From Pseudomonas marginalis (GTDB lineage: Bacteria > Pseudomonadota > Gammaproteobacteria > Pseudomonadales > Pseudomonadaceae): 64,000 bases of DNA. Each line of letters starts with the position of its first letter. The first letter of the stretch is position 1. The notes beneath the pieces are model-generated. The model saw nothing but the letters and a program-made list of their open reading frames with translations. It had not been told where the DNA came from and searched no databases. The translations under genes and the position numbers were made by a program. The DNA is taken from assembly GCF_900105325.1 (NCBI RefSeq), contig NZ_FNSU01000003.1, positions 1,488,001-1,552,000 of the forward strand. The letters run 5' to 3'. Shown here piece by piece: positions 45,623 through 54,159 of the stretch.

Positions 45623-45814
45623 TGATCAACTGATCACTCAATGAAATTTCTCTCATTCATTTCGCAGGCGTAACCCTCTCCTGTCAAGCAGGATTTAACT
45701 GACTTGCCAGTCAAAGCGCTCTAAAAAAGGGTAATTGGCGAAAAAGATCAGAATCGCAGCATTTACATGAAAGAGATTGACTGATCAGAATTTCATTTGA
45801 TACACATATGATCA
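45623..45814. promoter_or_regulatory. Candidate operator region with repeated TGATCA
   Basis: TGATCA occurs at 45623-45628 and 45631-45636 near the rpiB side and at 45782-45787 and 45809-45814 near the transporter side of the 280-bp divergent gap. A tetranucleotide-rich palindrome four times in so short a space suggests binding by the SorC-family regulator. Promoter hexamers were not assigned with confidence, though TATGAT at 45807-45812 is a good -10 candidate. Confidence 0.5.
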
Positions 45815-45868
45815 CAGCGAAACATGACTGTGCGACCTAATAAGAATTCACAGCACGAGGACACGCCG

Positions 45869-47356
45869 ATGGCCACGCCATTACTGCTCCAGGCTGAACA
45901 CGTCGCCAAGGCTTACGCCGGGATCCCTGCCCTGCGTGACGGGCGCCTCTCTCTGCGGGCCGGCAGCGTCCACGCCCTGTGCGGCGGCAATGGCGCAGGC
46001 AAGTCGACTTTCCTGAGCATCCTGATGGGCATCACCCCGCGTGATGCCGGCAGCATTCTGCTCAACGGCACCGCCGTACAGTTCAATCGCCCCAGCGAAG
46101 CCCTCGCGGCGGGGATCGCGATGATCACCCAGGAACTGGAACCGATCCCCTACATGACCGTCGCCGAAAACATCTGGCTGGGTCGCGAACCGCGCCGCGC
46201 CGGCTGCATCGTCGACAACAAGGCCTTGAACCGCCGCACCCGCGAACTGCTGGAAAGCCTGGAATTCGATGTCGACGCGAGCAGCCCCATGCACCGCCTG
46301 AGCGTGGCGCAGATCCAACTGGTGGAAATCGCCAAGGCGTTCAGCCATGACTGCCAGGTGATGATCATGGACGAGCCCACCTCGGCCATTGGCGAGCGCG
46401 AAGCCGAAACCCTGTTCAAGGCGATTCGCCGCCTCACCGCGCGGGGCGCCGGCATCGTCTATGTATCGCACCGCTTGAGCGAACTGGCGCAGATCGCCGA
46501 TGACTACAGCATCTTCCGCGACGGCGCCTTTGTGGAAAGCGGACGCATGGCCGATATCGACCGCGACCACCTGGTGCGCGGCATCGTTGGCCAGGAATTG
46601 ACCCGCATCGACCACAAGGTCGGCCGCGAATGCGCCGCCGACACCTGCCTGCAAGTCGACAACCTCAGCCGCGCCGGTGAGTTCCACGACATCAGCCTGC
46701 AACTGCGCCAGGGTGAAATCCTCGGCATCTACGGCCTGATGGGATCGGGGCGCAGTGAATTCCTCAACTGCATCTATGGCCTGACCGTGGCGGACTCCGG
46801 CAGCGTCACCCTGCAAGGCAAGCCCATGCCCGTGGGCCTGCCCAAGGCGACCATCAATGCCGGCATGTCGCTGGTCACCGAAGACCGCAAGGACAGCGGC
46901 CTGGTGCTTACCGGCAGCATTCTTTCCAACATTGCGCTGTCGGCCTACAAGCGCCTGTCGAGCTGGTCGCTGATCAATGCGCGCAAGGAAACCCAACTGG
47001 CCCAGGACATGGTCAAGCGCCTGCAGATCAAAACCACCTCACTGGAACTGCCGGTGGCGTCCATGAGCGGCGGCAACCAACAGAAAGTGGTGCTCGCCAA
47101 ATGCCTGTCGACCGAACCGGTGTGCCTGCTGTGCGATGAGCCGACACGGGGTATCGATGAGGGCGCCAAGCAGGAGATCTACCACCTGCTGGATCAATTC
47201 GTGCGCGCCGGTGGCGCCGCCATCGTGGTGTCGTCGGAAGCCCCGGAACTGTTGCACCTGAGTGACCGCATCGCCGTCTTCAAGGGCGGCCGCCTGGTGA
47301 CCATCAGCACCGACACCGCCCTTTCCCAGGAAGCCCTGTTGAGTCTTGCCTCATGA
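45869..47356 (+). CDS. Sugar ABC transporter dual ATPase (RbsA type)
   Basis: Fused double ATPase of 495 residues. ATG 45869 with GAGGA upstream is chosen. The first half has Walker A GGNGAGKSTF and VMIMDEPTSAIGE; the second has the degenerate loop GLMGSGRSEF usual in RbsA proteins, signature MSGGNQQKVVLAK and LLCDEPTRGID. It is the first gene of the plus-strand operon and overlaps the permease by 4 bp. Carbohydrate or polyol uptake is indicated by family. Confidence 0.94.
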   Translation: MATPLLLQAEHVAKAYAGIPALRDGRLSLRAGSVHALCGGNGAGKSTFLSILMGITPRDAGSILLNGTAVQFNRPSEALAAGIAMITQELEPIPYMTVAENIWLGREPRRAGCIVDNKALNRRTRELLESLEFDVDASSPMHRLSVAQIQLVEIAKAFSHDCQVMIMDEPTSAIGEREAETLFKAIRRLTARGAGIVYVSHRLSELAQIADDYSIFRDGAFVESGRMADIDRDHLVRGIVGQELTRIDHKVGRECAADTCLQVDNLSRAGEFHDISLQLRQGEILGIYGLMGSGRSEFLNCIYGLTVADSGSVTLQGKPMPVGLPKATINAGMSLVTEDRKDSGLVLTGSILSNIALSAYKRLSSWSLINARKETQLAQDMVKRLQIKTTSLELPVASMSGGNQQKVVLAKCLSTEPVCLLCDEPTRGIDEGAKQEIYHLLDQFVRAGGAAIVVSSEAPELLHLSDRIAVFKGGRLVTISTDTALSQEALLSLAS

Positions 47357-48330
47357 ATGCCAAAACCATTGCCGCCCCCATCACCACAGCGCCACGCAAC
47401 CGCCTGCGCCTGTCCCTAGACCGTTTCGGCCTGCCGCTGGTGTTTATCCTGCTGTGCGTGGTGATGGCGTTTTCCAGCGAGTACTTCATGACCTGGCGCA
47501 ACTGGATGGACATCCTGCGCCAGACCTCCATCAACGGCATCCTCGCGGTGGGCATGACCTACGTGATCCTGACCAAGGGCATCGACCTTTCCGTCGGCTC
47601 GATCCTGGCCTTTGCCGGATTGTGCAGCGCCATGGTCGCGACCCAGGGCTACGGGCTGCTGGCGGCAGTGAGTGCGGGGATGTTTGCCGGGGCGATGCTC
47701 GGCGTGGTCAACGGCTTTATGGTCGCCAACCTGTCGATCCCGCCGTTCGTGGCCACCCTCGGCATGCTCAGCATTGCCCGCGGCATGACCTTCATCCTCA
47801 ACGACGGCAGCCCGATCACCGACCTGCCCGACGCCTACCTGGCCCTGGGCATCGGCAAGATCGGCCCGATTGGCGTGCCGATCATCATCTTCGCCGTGGT
47901 CGCGCTGATCTTCTGGATGGTGCTGCGCTACACCACCTACGGCCGCTATGTGTACGCGGTGGGCGGCAATGAAAAAAGCGCGCGCACCTCCGGGATCGGC
48001 GTGCGCAAGGTGATGTTTTCGGTGTACGTGGTGTCCGGCCTGCTCGCCGGGTTGGCGGGCGTGGTGTTGTCGGCACGCACCACCTCCGCCCTGCCCCAGG
48101 CCGGGGTGTCCTATGAGCTGGACGCGATTGCCGCCGTGGTCATCGGCGGCACCAGCCTGTCGGGCGGCACCGGCAGCATTGTCGGCACGCTGTTCGGCGC
48201 GTTGTTGATCGGCGTGATCAACAACGGCCTGAACCTGCTCGGCGTGTCCTCCTATTACCAGCAGGTCGCCAAGGGCCTGATCATCGTGTTTGCAGTACTG
48301 ATCGACGTGTGGCGCAAGAAAAAACGCTAG
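47353..48330 (+). CDS. Sugar ABC transporter permease (RbsC type)
   Basis: Inner-membrane permease of 325 residues with eight to ten membrane segments. Family motifs seen include GMTYVILTKGIDLSVGSILA and the C-terminal AVVIGGTSLSGGTGSIVGTL loop. It overlaps the ATPase gene by 4 bp (ATGA) and precedes the binding-protein gene by 36 bp. Nothing unusual was seen in length or frame. Confidence 0.95.
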   Translation: MNAKTIAAPITTAPRNRLRLSLDRFGLPLVFILLCVVMAFSSEYFMTWRNWMDILRQTSINGILAVGMTYVILTKGIDLSVGSILAFAGLCSAMVATQGYGLLAAVSAGMFAGAMLGVVNGFMVANLSIPPFVATLGMLSIARGMTFILNDGSPITDLPDAYLALGIGKIGPIGVPIIIFAVVALIFWMVLRYTTYGRYVYAVGGNEKSARTSGIGVRKVMFSVYVVSGLLAGLAGVVLSARTTSALPQAGVSYELDAIAAVVIGGTSLSGGTGSIVGTLFGALLIGVINNGLNLLGVSSYYQQVAKGLIIVFAVLIDVWRKKKR

Positions 48331-48366
48331 AGAACGACCACTACAACAATAACCGGAGTTCCCCCC

Positions 48367-49374
48367 ATGAAACTTGGTACCACCCTGGCCGCCGCGGCGG
48401 CTCTCTCCCTGCTCGCCGGCAGTATCGCAATGGCCGCCGATGGCAAGACCTACAAGGTCGGCGCGGCCGTCTATGGCCTCAAGGGCCAGTTCATGCAGAA
48501 CTGGGTCCGCGAGCTCAAGGAGCACCCGGCGGTCAAGGACGGCACCGTGCAGTTGACGGTGTTCGACGGCAACTACGACGCCCTGACCCAGAACAATCAG
48601 ATCGAAAACATGGTGACCCAGCGCTACGACGCGATCCTGTTCGTGCCGATCGACACCAAGGCCGGCGTCGGCACCGTCAAGCAAGCCATGAGCAACGACG
48701 TGGTGGTTATCGCCTCCAACACCAAGGTCGCCGACGCCTCGGTGCCCTACGTCGGTAACGATGATGTGGAAGGCGGCCGCCTGCAGGCCCAGGCCATGGT
48801 CGACAAGCTCAACGGCAAGGGCAACGTAGTGATCATCCAGGGCCCGATTGGCCAGTCGGCGCAGATCGACCGCGAAAAAGGCGAGCTGGAAGTGCTGGGC
48901 AAGCACCCTGGCATCAAGATCATCGAGAAGAAGACCGCCAACTGGGACCGCGCCCAGGCCCTGGCGCTGACCGAAGACTGGTTGAACGCCCACCCCAAAG
49001 GCATCAACGGCGTGATCGCGCAGAACGACGACATGGCCCTCGGCGCCGTGCAGGCCCTCAAATCCCACGGCCTGACCTCCAAGGATGTGCCCGTCACGTC
49101 CATCGACGGCATGCCGGACGCGATCCAGGCGGCGAAGAAAGACGAAGTCACCACCTTCCTCCAGGACGCCCAGGCCCAGTCCCAGGGCGCACTGGACGTG
49201 GCGTTGCGCGCACTCGCCGGCAAGGACTACAAGCCGCAGTCGGTGATCTGGGAGCGCTATGCCAAGGACCTGAAATGGGGCGATGGCACGGCCAAGACCT
49301 ACATCCTGCCGTGGGTGCCCGTGACTAACGCCAACGCCGATGCGCTGTACAAACAGGTCAGTGGCGGTAAGTAG
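48367..49374 (+). CDS. Sugar ABC transporter substrate-binding protein (RbsB type)
   Basis: Periplasmic binding protein of 335 residues with a signal peptide (LAAAAALSLLAGSIAMA, cut near residue 24) and the type-1 periplasmic fold: KVGAAVYGLKGQFMQNWVRE, an acidic hinge and GVIAQNDDMALGAVQAL. CGGAG-type ribosome site upstream. Related proteins bind pentoses or polyols; the operon's dehydrogenases and kinase favour a four-carbon polyol. An 87-bp gap with a REP hairpin separates it from the SDR gene. Confidence 0.93.
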   Translation: MKLGTTLAAAAALSLLAGSIAMAADGKTYKVGAAVYGLKGQFMQNWVRELKEHPAVKDGTVQLTVFDGNYDALTQNNQIENMVTQRYDAILFVPIDTKAGVGTVKQAMSNDVVVIASNTKVADASVPYVGNDDVEGGRLQAQAMVDKLNGKGNVVIIQGPIGQSAQIDREKGELEVLGKHPGIKIIEKKTANWDRAQALALTEDWLNAHPKGINGVIAQNDDMALGAVQALKSHGLTSKDVPVTSIDGMPDAIQAAKKDEVTTFLQDAQAQSQGALDVALRALAGKDYKPQSVIWERYAKDLKWGDGTAKTYILPWVPVTNANADALYKQVSGGK

Positions 49375-49399
49375 TCATTGGCTTGAAATACAGTCAAGT

Positions 49400-49425
49400 G
49401 TGGGAGAGAGCTTGCCCCCTCCCAC
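49400..49425. repeat. Single REP hairpin between binding-protein and SDR genes
   Basis: GTGGGAG and CTCCCAC arms with an AGAGCTTGCCC centre form a 26-base imperfect palindrome. It sits inside the catabolic operon and may modulate mRNA stability between importer and enzyme genes. Confidence 0.75.
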
Positions 49426-49461
49426 ATTGGATCTCGATCGTTATTGAAAGAGGAGTCATGC

Positions 49462-50217
49462 ATGTCTGGATTCTGGAACCAAGCCTTCGACCTCAACGGC
49501 CGTTGCGCGGTGATCACCGGCGGCGCCGCCGGTATCGGCCTGGCCTGTGCCAGCCTGCTGGTGGAGCGCGGCGCCCGCGTGGCTTTGCTCGACCGCGACC
49601 CGGCGGTGGTTGAAGTGGCAGCGGGCCTGGGTGCCGGGCATCTGGGCATTGCCGTCGACCTCAGCCAGATCAACCAAGTGCAACACACCATCGACCAGGT
49701 CTTCGCACACTTCCAACGCCTGGATTACCTGATCAACAGCGCCGGCGTGGCCCTGCTGGACAAGGCCGTCGATGTCAGCGAAAGCGCCTGGGACACCACC
49801 TTGGACATCAACCTCAAGGCCAGCTTTTTCGTGGCCCAGGCCTGCGCCCGGCACATGCTCGCCCAGGGCAGCGGGCGCATCGTCAACCTCGCGTCCCAGG
49901 CCGCGGTGATCGGCCTCGACCGCCACGTCGCCTACTGCGCCAGCAAGGCGGCCATCGTCGGCATGACCAAGGTATTGGCCATGGAATGGGCGCCGCACAT
50001 CAATGTCAACGCCATTTCCCCCACCATCGTCGAGACCGCGCTGGGCAAGAAGGCCTGGGCCGGTGAAGTCGGCGAACGGGCCAAATTGCAGATCCCGGCG
50101 GGCCGCTTTGCGCAGCCGGAGGAAATCGCCGGGCTGGCGCTGTACCTGCTCAGCGATGCCGCGCAGATGATCACCGGCGCCAACCTGGTGATCGACGGCG
50201 GCTACAGCATTCAGTAA
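49462..50217 (+). CDS. SDR-family polyol dehydrogenase, candidate D-threitol dehydrogenase
   Basis: Short-chain dehydrogenase of 251 residues. ATG 49462 follows AGGAG. The cofactor motif is TGGAAGIGLA (about residues 18-27), followed by DRD at the strand that selects NAD, NSAGV near residue 93 and the catalytic set S-Y-K in NLASQAAV and YCASKAAI. It resembles polyol dehydrogenases that make D-erythrulose from D-threitol, but also other sugar-alcohol SDRs. The specific substrate comes from the neighbouring ADH, DhaK/DhaL and RpiB genes. Confidence 0.85.
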   Translation: MSGFWNQAFDLNGRCAVITGGAAGIGLACASLLVERGARVALLDRDPAVVEVAAGLGAGHLGIAVDLSQINQVQHTIDQVFAHFQRLDYLINSAGVALLDKAVDVSESAWDTTLDINLKASFFVAQACARHMLAQGSGRIVNLASQAAVIGLDRHVAYCASKAAIVGMTKVLAMEWAPHINVNAISPTIVETALGKKAWAGEVGERAKLQIPAGRFAQPEEIAGLALYLLSDAAQMITGANLVIDGGYSIQ

Positions 50218-50244
50218 TTCATTTATCTGTCGTGAGGTTTTGTC

Positions 50245-51360
50245 ATGTCCACTGTCACCGAACGCACACCCGAACAACTCTCGCCGGCCATCCCGAAAAC
50301 CATGCAGGCCGTGGTTTGCCACGGCCCGGAAGACTATCGCCTGGAAACCGTCGACGTACCCACGCCCGGCCCCGATGAGATCCTCACCAAGGTCGAGTTG
50401 TGCGGCATTTGCATGGGCGACATCAAGACCTATCGCGGCGCGCCGTCGTTCTGGGGCGATGCCGAGCAACCGCGCTACGTCAAGCCGCCGATGATCCCCG
50501 GCCATGAGTTCGTGTGTCGCGTGGTGGCCCTGGGCCCGGGCGCGGAAAAGCGCGGCGTGAAGGTCGGTGATCGGGTGATCTCGGAGCAGATCGTGCCGTG
50601 CTGGGGCTGTCGCTTCTGCAACCACGGCCAGTACTGGATGTGCCAGAAACACGACCTCTATGGTTTCCAGAACAATGTGCAGGGTGCCATGGCCCAGTAC
50701 ATGATCTTCACCAAGGAAGGCATCATTCACAAAGTGCCGGAATCCATCGCCCCCGACGAAGCGATCCTGATCGAACCCCTGGCCTGCTCACTGCATGCGG
50801 CGGAACGCGCCAACGTCGACCATGACGACATTGTGGTGGTCGCCGGCGCCGGCACCCTGGGCCTGGGCATCATCGGCGCCGTGCGTTTGCGCAACCCGAA
50901 AAAACTCATCGTGCTCGACATGAAACCCGAACGCGCCGCCCTCGCCCTGCGCATGGGCGCCGACGAAGTGTGGAACCCGGCCGAAGTGGACGTACTGGCC
51001 AACATCCGCGCGATCACCGACGGCTATGGCTGCGACATCTATATCGAGGCCACCGGGCACCACAAGGCGGTGAACCAGGGCCTGGCGATGCTGCGCAAGC
51101 TGGGGCGCTTCGTGGAGTTCAGCGTATTCAACGACGAGGCCACGGTGGACTGGTCGATCATCGGCGACCGCAAGGAGCTGGACATCCTCGGCTCGCACCT
51201 GGGGCCGTACATGTACCCGCGGGCCATCGACTTTATCGGCAACCGCAAGATCGATATGCGCGATGTAGTCACCCACAAGTTCGCCCTGGCGGACTTCAAG
51301 GAAGCGTTTGCGGTGATGGAACGTGGCGACAAGTCGCTCAAGGTTGTACTCGAACCCTAG
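50245..51360 (+). CDS. Zinc-dependent dehydrogenase, candidate erythritol/L-threitol dehydrogenase
   Basis: Medium-chain dehydrogenase of 371 residues. The catalytic zinc ligands are in VELCGICMGDIK and MIPGHEFVCRV; a structural-zinc loop contains CWGCRFCNHGQYWMCQ. The NAD site is VVAGAGTLGLGIIGAV with LDMK after it. The Cys-Gly-Ile-Cys-Met-Gly arrangement and C-terminal GSHLGPYMYPRAIDFI resemble erythritol/L-threitol dehydrogenases. It would produce erythrulose for DhaK/DhaL. It starts 27 bp after the SDR gene. Confidence 0.88.
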   Translation: MSTVTERTPEQLSPAIPKTMQAVVCHGPEDYRLETVDVPTPGPDEILTKVELCGICMGDIKTYRGAPSFWGDAEQPRYVKPPMIPGHEFVCRVVALGPGAEKRGVKVGDRVISEQIVPCWGCRFCNHGQYWMCQKHDLYGFQNNVQGAMAQYMIFTKEGIIHKVPESIAPDEAILIEPLACSLHAAERANVDHDDIVVVAGAGTLGLGIIGAVRLRNPKKLIVLDMKPERAALALRMGADEVWNPAEVDVLANIRAITDGYGCDIYIEATGHHKAVNQGLAMLRKLGRFVEFSVFNDEATVDWSIIGDRKELDILGSHLGPYMYPRAIDFIGNRKIDMRDVVTHKFALADFKEAFAVMERGDKSLKVVLEP

Positions 51361-51381
51361 GAACACACAACCGCTTTACTG

Positions 51382-51479
51382 CAGGAGCCGAGCTTGCTCG
51401 CGAAGGTCGACAACGATAACGCGGGGCTTCTGGATAAACGCGGTGTCTTCACGCTTTTCGCGAGCAAGCTCGCTCCTAC
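51382..51479. repeat. REPIN of the second type between ADH and dhaK
   Basis: CAGGAGCCGAGCTTGCTCGCG at the left and CGCGAGCAAGCTCGCTCCTA at the right bound a 98-base unit. It shares arms and internal GACAACGATAACGCG-like spacer with 37344-37441, but without the flanking MITE-like ends. Confidence 0.9.
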
Positions 51480-51503
51480 AAAAAGAACACAGGAACCCGC
51501 GTT

Positions 51504-52505
51504 ATGAATCGAGTCATCAACGATCCGGACCAAGTGGTCGAGGACATGCTGCGCGGCATCCTGGTCGCGCACCCCGAACTGCGCCAGTACGAAAGCAACC
51601 CACGGGTGATCGTCAAGGCCAGGCCTTCCGGGCCAGGGCGTGTCGGCATTGTCACGGGGGGCGGCTCCGGCCATGAGCCGGCCTTTCTCGGCTATGTCGG
51701 CCCCGGCCTGGTCGACGCGGTGGCCGTCGGCGAGATTTTCTCCTCGCCCACCGCCAAGAGCTTTTTCGACGCCTTCCGCGCTGCCGACCATGGCGCCGGC
51801 GTGGCCTGCCTGTACGGCAACTATGCCGGCGACAATATGAACGTGAAGCTGGCGATGAAAATGGCCGCCAGCAAAGACATGCGCATCCGCACCGTGGTCG
51901 CCAACGACGACGTGGCCTCCGCGCCCAAGGCCGAGATCGCCAAACGTCGAGGCGTGGCCGGGGAAATCTTCATGTGGAAGATCGGCGGTGCCGCAGCCGC
52001 CCAGCACTACGACCTCGACGGCGTGATTCGCGTCGCGCAGAAAACCGTCGACCAGTGCCGCTCGATTGGCATCGGCCTCACGCCCTGCACCATTGCCGCC
52101 GTGGGCAAGCCCAACTTCCAGATCCCCGACGGCCAGATGGAACTGGGCATCGGCCATCACGGCGAACCGGGCATTGAGGTCATCCCGATCGAATCCGCCG
52201 CCGCCATGGCCGAGCGCATGCTCGCGCCGATCCTCACCGACCGCGACTTCAGCCAGGATGACAGCGTGGTGGTGCTGGTCTCCGGTCTTGGCGCCACGCC
52301 GGTGATGGAGCTGTATATTTTCTATGCCGAGGTCGAACGCCAACTCAAGGCCAAGGGCTTGAAGATTCACCGCTGCTACGTCGGCAACTACTTCACCTCC
52401 CTGGAAATGATGGGCGTGACCCTGACCCTGCTCGGCCTCGACGCCGAGCTGAAAACCCTGATCGACCAACCCTGCCGCTCCATCGGCATGACCCAGGCGG
52501 ACTGA
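51504..52505 (+). CDS. dhaK: Dihydroxyacetone/erythrulose kinase subunit DhaK
   Basis: Substrate-binding subunit of a Dha-type kinase, 333 residues. GGGSGHEPAFLGYVG near residue 53 and the tandem His 218-219 in GHHGEPG, where the ketose is held covalently, are both present. AGGAA precedes the ATG. DhaL follows after 3 bp, but no DhaM phosphotransferase gene is in the window, so an ATP-dependent two-subunit kinase is likely. In the threitol pathways of Mycobacterium, Dha-type kinases phosphorylate erythrulose; that role is proposed here. Confidence 0.93.
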   Translation: MNRVINDPDQVVEDMLRGILVAHPELRQYESNPRVIVKARPSGPGRVGIVTGGGSGHEPAFLGYVGPGLVDAVAVGEIFSSPTAKSFFDAFRAADHGAGVACLYGNYAGDNMNVKLAMKMAASKDMRIRTVVANDDVASAPKAEIAKRRGVAGEIFMWKIGGAAAAQHYDLDGVIRVAQKTVDQCRSIGIGLTPCTIAAVGKPNFQIPDGQMELGIGHHGEPGIEVIPIESAAAMAERMLAPILTDRDFSQDDSVVVLVSGLGATPVMELYIFYAEVERQLKAKGLKIHRCYVGNYFTSLEMMGVTLTLLGLDAELKTLIDQPCRSIGMTQAD

Positions 52506-52508
52506 ACC

Positions 52509-53156
52509 ATGAGCCAGCATTTTTCCAGCCACCACGGCAGCGCCATCGTCACCGACCTGGTCAGCGTGATCGTGGCCAACCGTGAATACCTCAGCGAAGT
52601 CGACGGCGCGATTGGCGACGGCGACCATGGCATCAACATGGCCAAGGGCTTCGCCCATTGCGGGCGCACGATCGAAGGTCGCCAACTGACCCTCGCCGAA
52701 GCCCTGGATGAACTGACCCTGAGCCTGATGGAAGGCATCGGCGGCTCCATGGGGCCGTTGTATGGCAGCCTGTTTATCGGCATGGCCGACGAAGTGCGTG
52801 GCCGTGACGACATCGACGCGGCCACCTTCGCCCACCTGTTGCGCGGCGGCCTGACCTCGTTGCAGGACATCACCGAAGCGGGCGTGGGCGACAAGTGCCT
52901 GATGGACACATTGATCCCGGCGGTGGAAGCCTTCGAGCGCGCGCACGCCTCGGGGGCGTCCTTCAGTGATGCACTGGAGGCGATGAAAACCGCCGCCTCC
53001 CAGGGGCGCGACTCCACCAAGGACCTGGTGGCGAAGATCGGCCGCGCCAGTCGCCTGGGCGAGCGCTCACTCGGCGTGCTGGATGCGGGGGCGGTGTCGT
53101 GCTGCCTGATCCTTACGCGCCTGGCGGATTCGGTGCAGCCGCGCCTGAGTGCTTGA
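52509..53156 (+). CDS. dhaL: Dihydroxyacetone/erythrulose kinase subunit DhaL
   Basis: Nucleotide-binding subunit, 215 residues, all-helical DhaL fold. The metal-binding motif is GDGDHGINMAKG near residue 38 and GGSMGPLYGSLFIGMA lines the nucleotide site; a conserved GRDSTKDLVAKIGRASRLGERS stretch near residues 170-192 closes it. The stop overlaps the convergent LysR gene by 44 bp. Paired with DhaK it forms a complete ATP-dependent kinase module. Confidence 0.93.
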   Translation: MSQHFSSHHGSAIVTDLVSVIVANREYLSEVDGAIGDGDHGINMAKGFAHCGRTIEGRQLTLAEALDELTLSLMEGIGGSMGPLYGSLFIGMADEVRGRDDIDAATFAHLLRGGLTSLQDITEAGVGDKCLMDTLIPAVEAFERAHASGASFSDALEAMKTAASQGRDSTKDLVAKIGRASRLGERSLGVLDAGAVSCCLILTRLADSVQPRLSA

Positions 53157-54009
53157 CCTGCTGGATATACCGCGCCACCGCCGGCGCTTTCTCGAAGCGC
53201 CGGTGAATCAGCGACAGCCACGAGGATGCGTCGCAGCCCTGAATGCTGCGGTACACCACGCCCGGCAACTGCACATGCCCGACCATTGACGCGGGCACCA
53301 CCGCCACGCCCTGCCCCATCGACACCAGCGCCACTACCGCGACCAGCCCGCCCGGCTGTGGCCCCAGGCGCGGAGCATAACCGCCTTGCGCGGCGACATG
53401 CAGGGTGCCGCTGATTTGCTCCGGCAGGATAAATGTCTCGTTTTGCAGGTGTTCGCAGCCTATGGCCGCGAGCCCCAACAGCCAGGAATCCTGGGGCAGC
53501 GCCAGGACAAAACCTTCGCCGTCCAGGCGCACCGCCTCCACCCCCTCGGGCAAGGTCATCGGCGAGCGGATGTAGCCGATGTCATAGCGCCCGTCCGCCA
53601 CCGCACTCGGCAGCGTGGCCATGGCGCATTCGCGCACCGTCACGCTGACGTCGGGAAATGCCTGGCCGAACGCACGCATCTGCCGCTGCAACAGCCCGGC
53701 GTACAGCGCCGAAGCCACGTAACCCAATTCGATATGGCCGATCTCGCCACGCCCGGCACGCTGGGCATGGCGTTGGGCGAATTCAAACTGGCGCACGGTG
53801 GCTTCGGCCTCGACCAGCAAGGCGGCGCCGGCTTCGGTGAGGCTGACTTCGCGTTGCCGGCGGATAAACAAGCGCGTGCCCAGGCTGGTTTCCATGTCCT
53901 GGATCTGCCGGCTCAGGGTCGGTGGCGCAATGCCCAATTGCTCGGCGGCACGGGTGAAGTTGCGCTGCCGGGCCACGGCGAGGAAGTAGCGAAAATGGCG
54001 GATATCCAT
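53113..54009 (-). CDS. LysR-family transcriptional regulator
   Basis: Regulator of 298 residues with the N-terminal winged helix (MDIRHFRYFLAVARQRNFTR and APPTLSRQIQDMETSLGTRL) and a C-terminal effector-binding domain. It is divergent from the MFS exporter at 54160 with a 150-bp gap, the usual arrangement for a LysR regulator and its target. The 3' end overlaps dhaL by 44 bp, so transcripts of the two genes would be antisense there. Confidence 0.93.
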   Translation of the reverse strand: MDIRHFRYFLAVARQRNFTRAAEQLGIAPPTLSRQIQDMETSLGTRLFIRRQREVSLTEAGAALLVEAEATVRQFEFAQRHAQRAGRGEIGHIELGYVASALYAGLLQRQMRAFGQAFPDVSVTVRECAMATLPSAVADGRYDIGYIRSPMTLPEGVEAVRLDGEGFVLALPQDSWLLGLAAIGCEHLQNETFILPEQISGTLHVAAQGGYAPRLGPQPGGLVAVVALVSMGQGVAVVPASMVGHVQLPGVVYRSIQGCDASSWLSLIHRRFEKAPAVARYIQQVKHSGAAAPNPPGA

Positions 54010-54159
54010 AACAGGGTTAGCTCAAAGGTAATGAAGTGCTCCACAGCGGCTAACAATACCAGCAGTGGCCAGGGATAAGCTCGAAGCACCTCACCACTGG
54101 AGCGCCCTTGCGATGCCCATCAACTGCATTTGCCCTATTGCCTGTAAGGTAATCCGATC

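Noticed and set aside
47416..49068. 550-codon open frame opposite the ABC permease and binding-protein genes
   Set aside because: It spans two real genes and their gap in antisense, is rich in His, Gln, Gly and Asp as shadows are, and has no motif.
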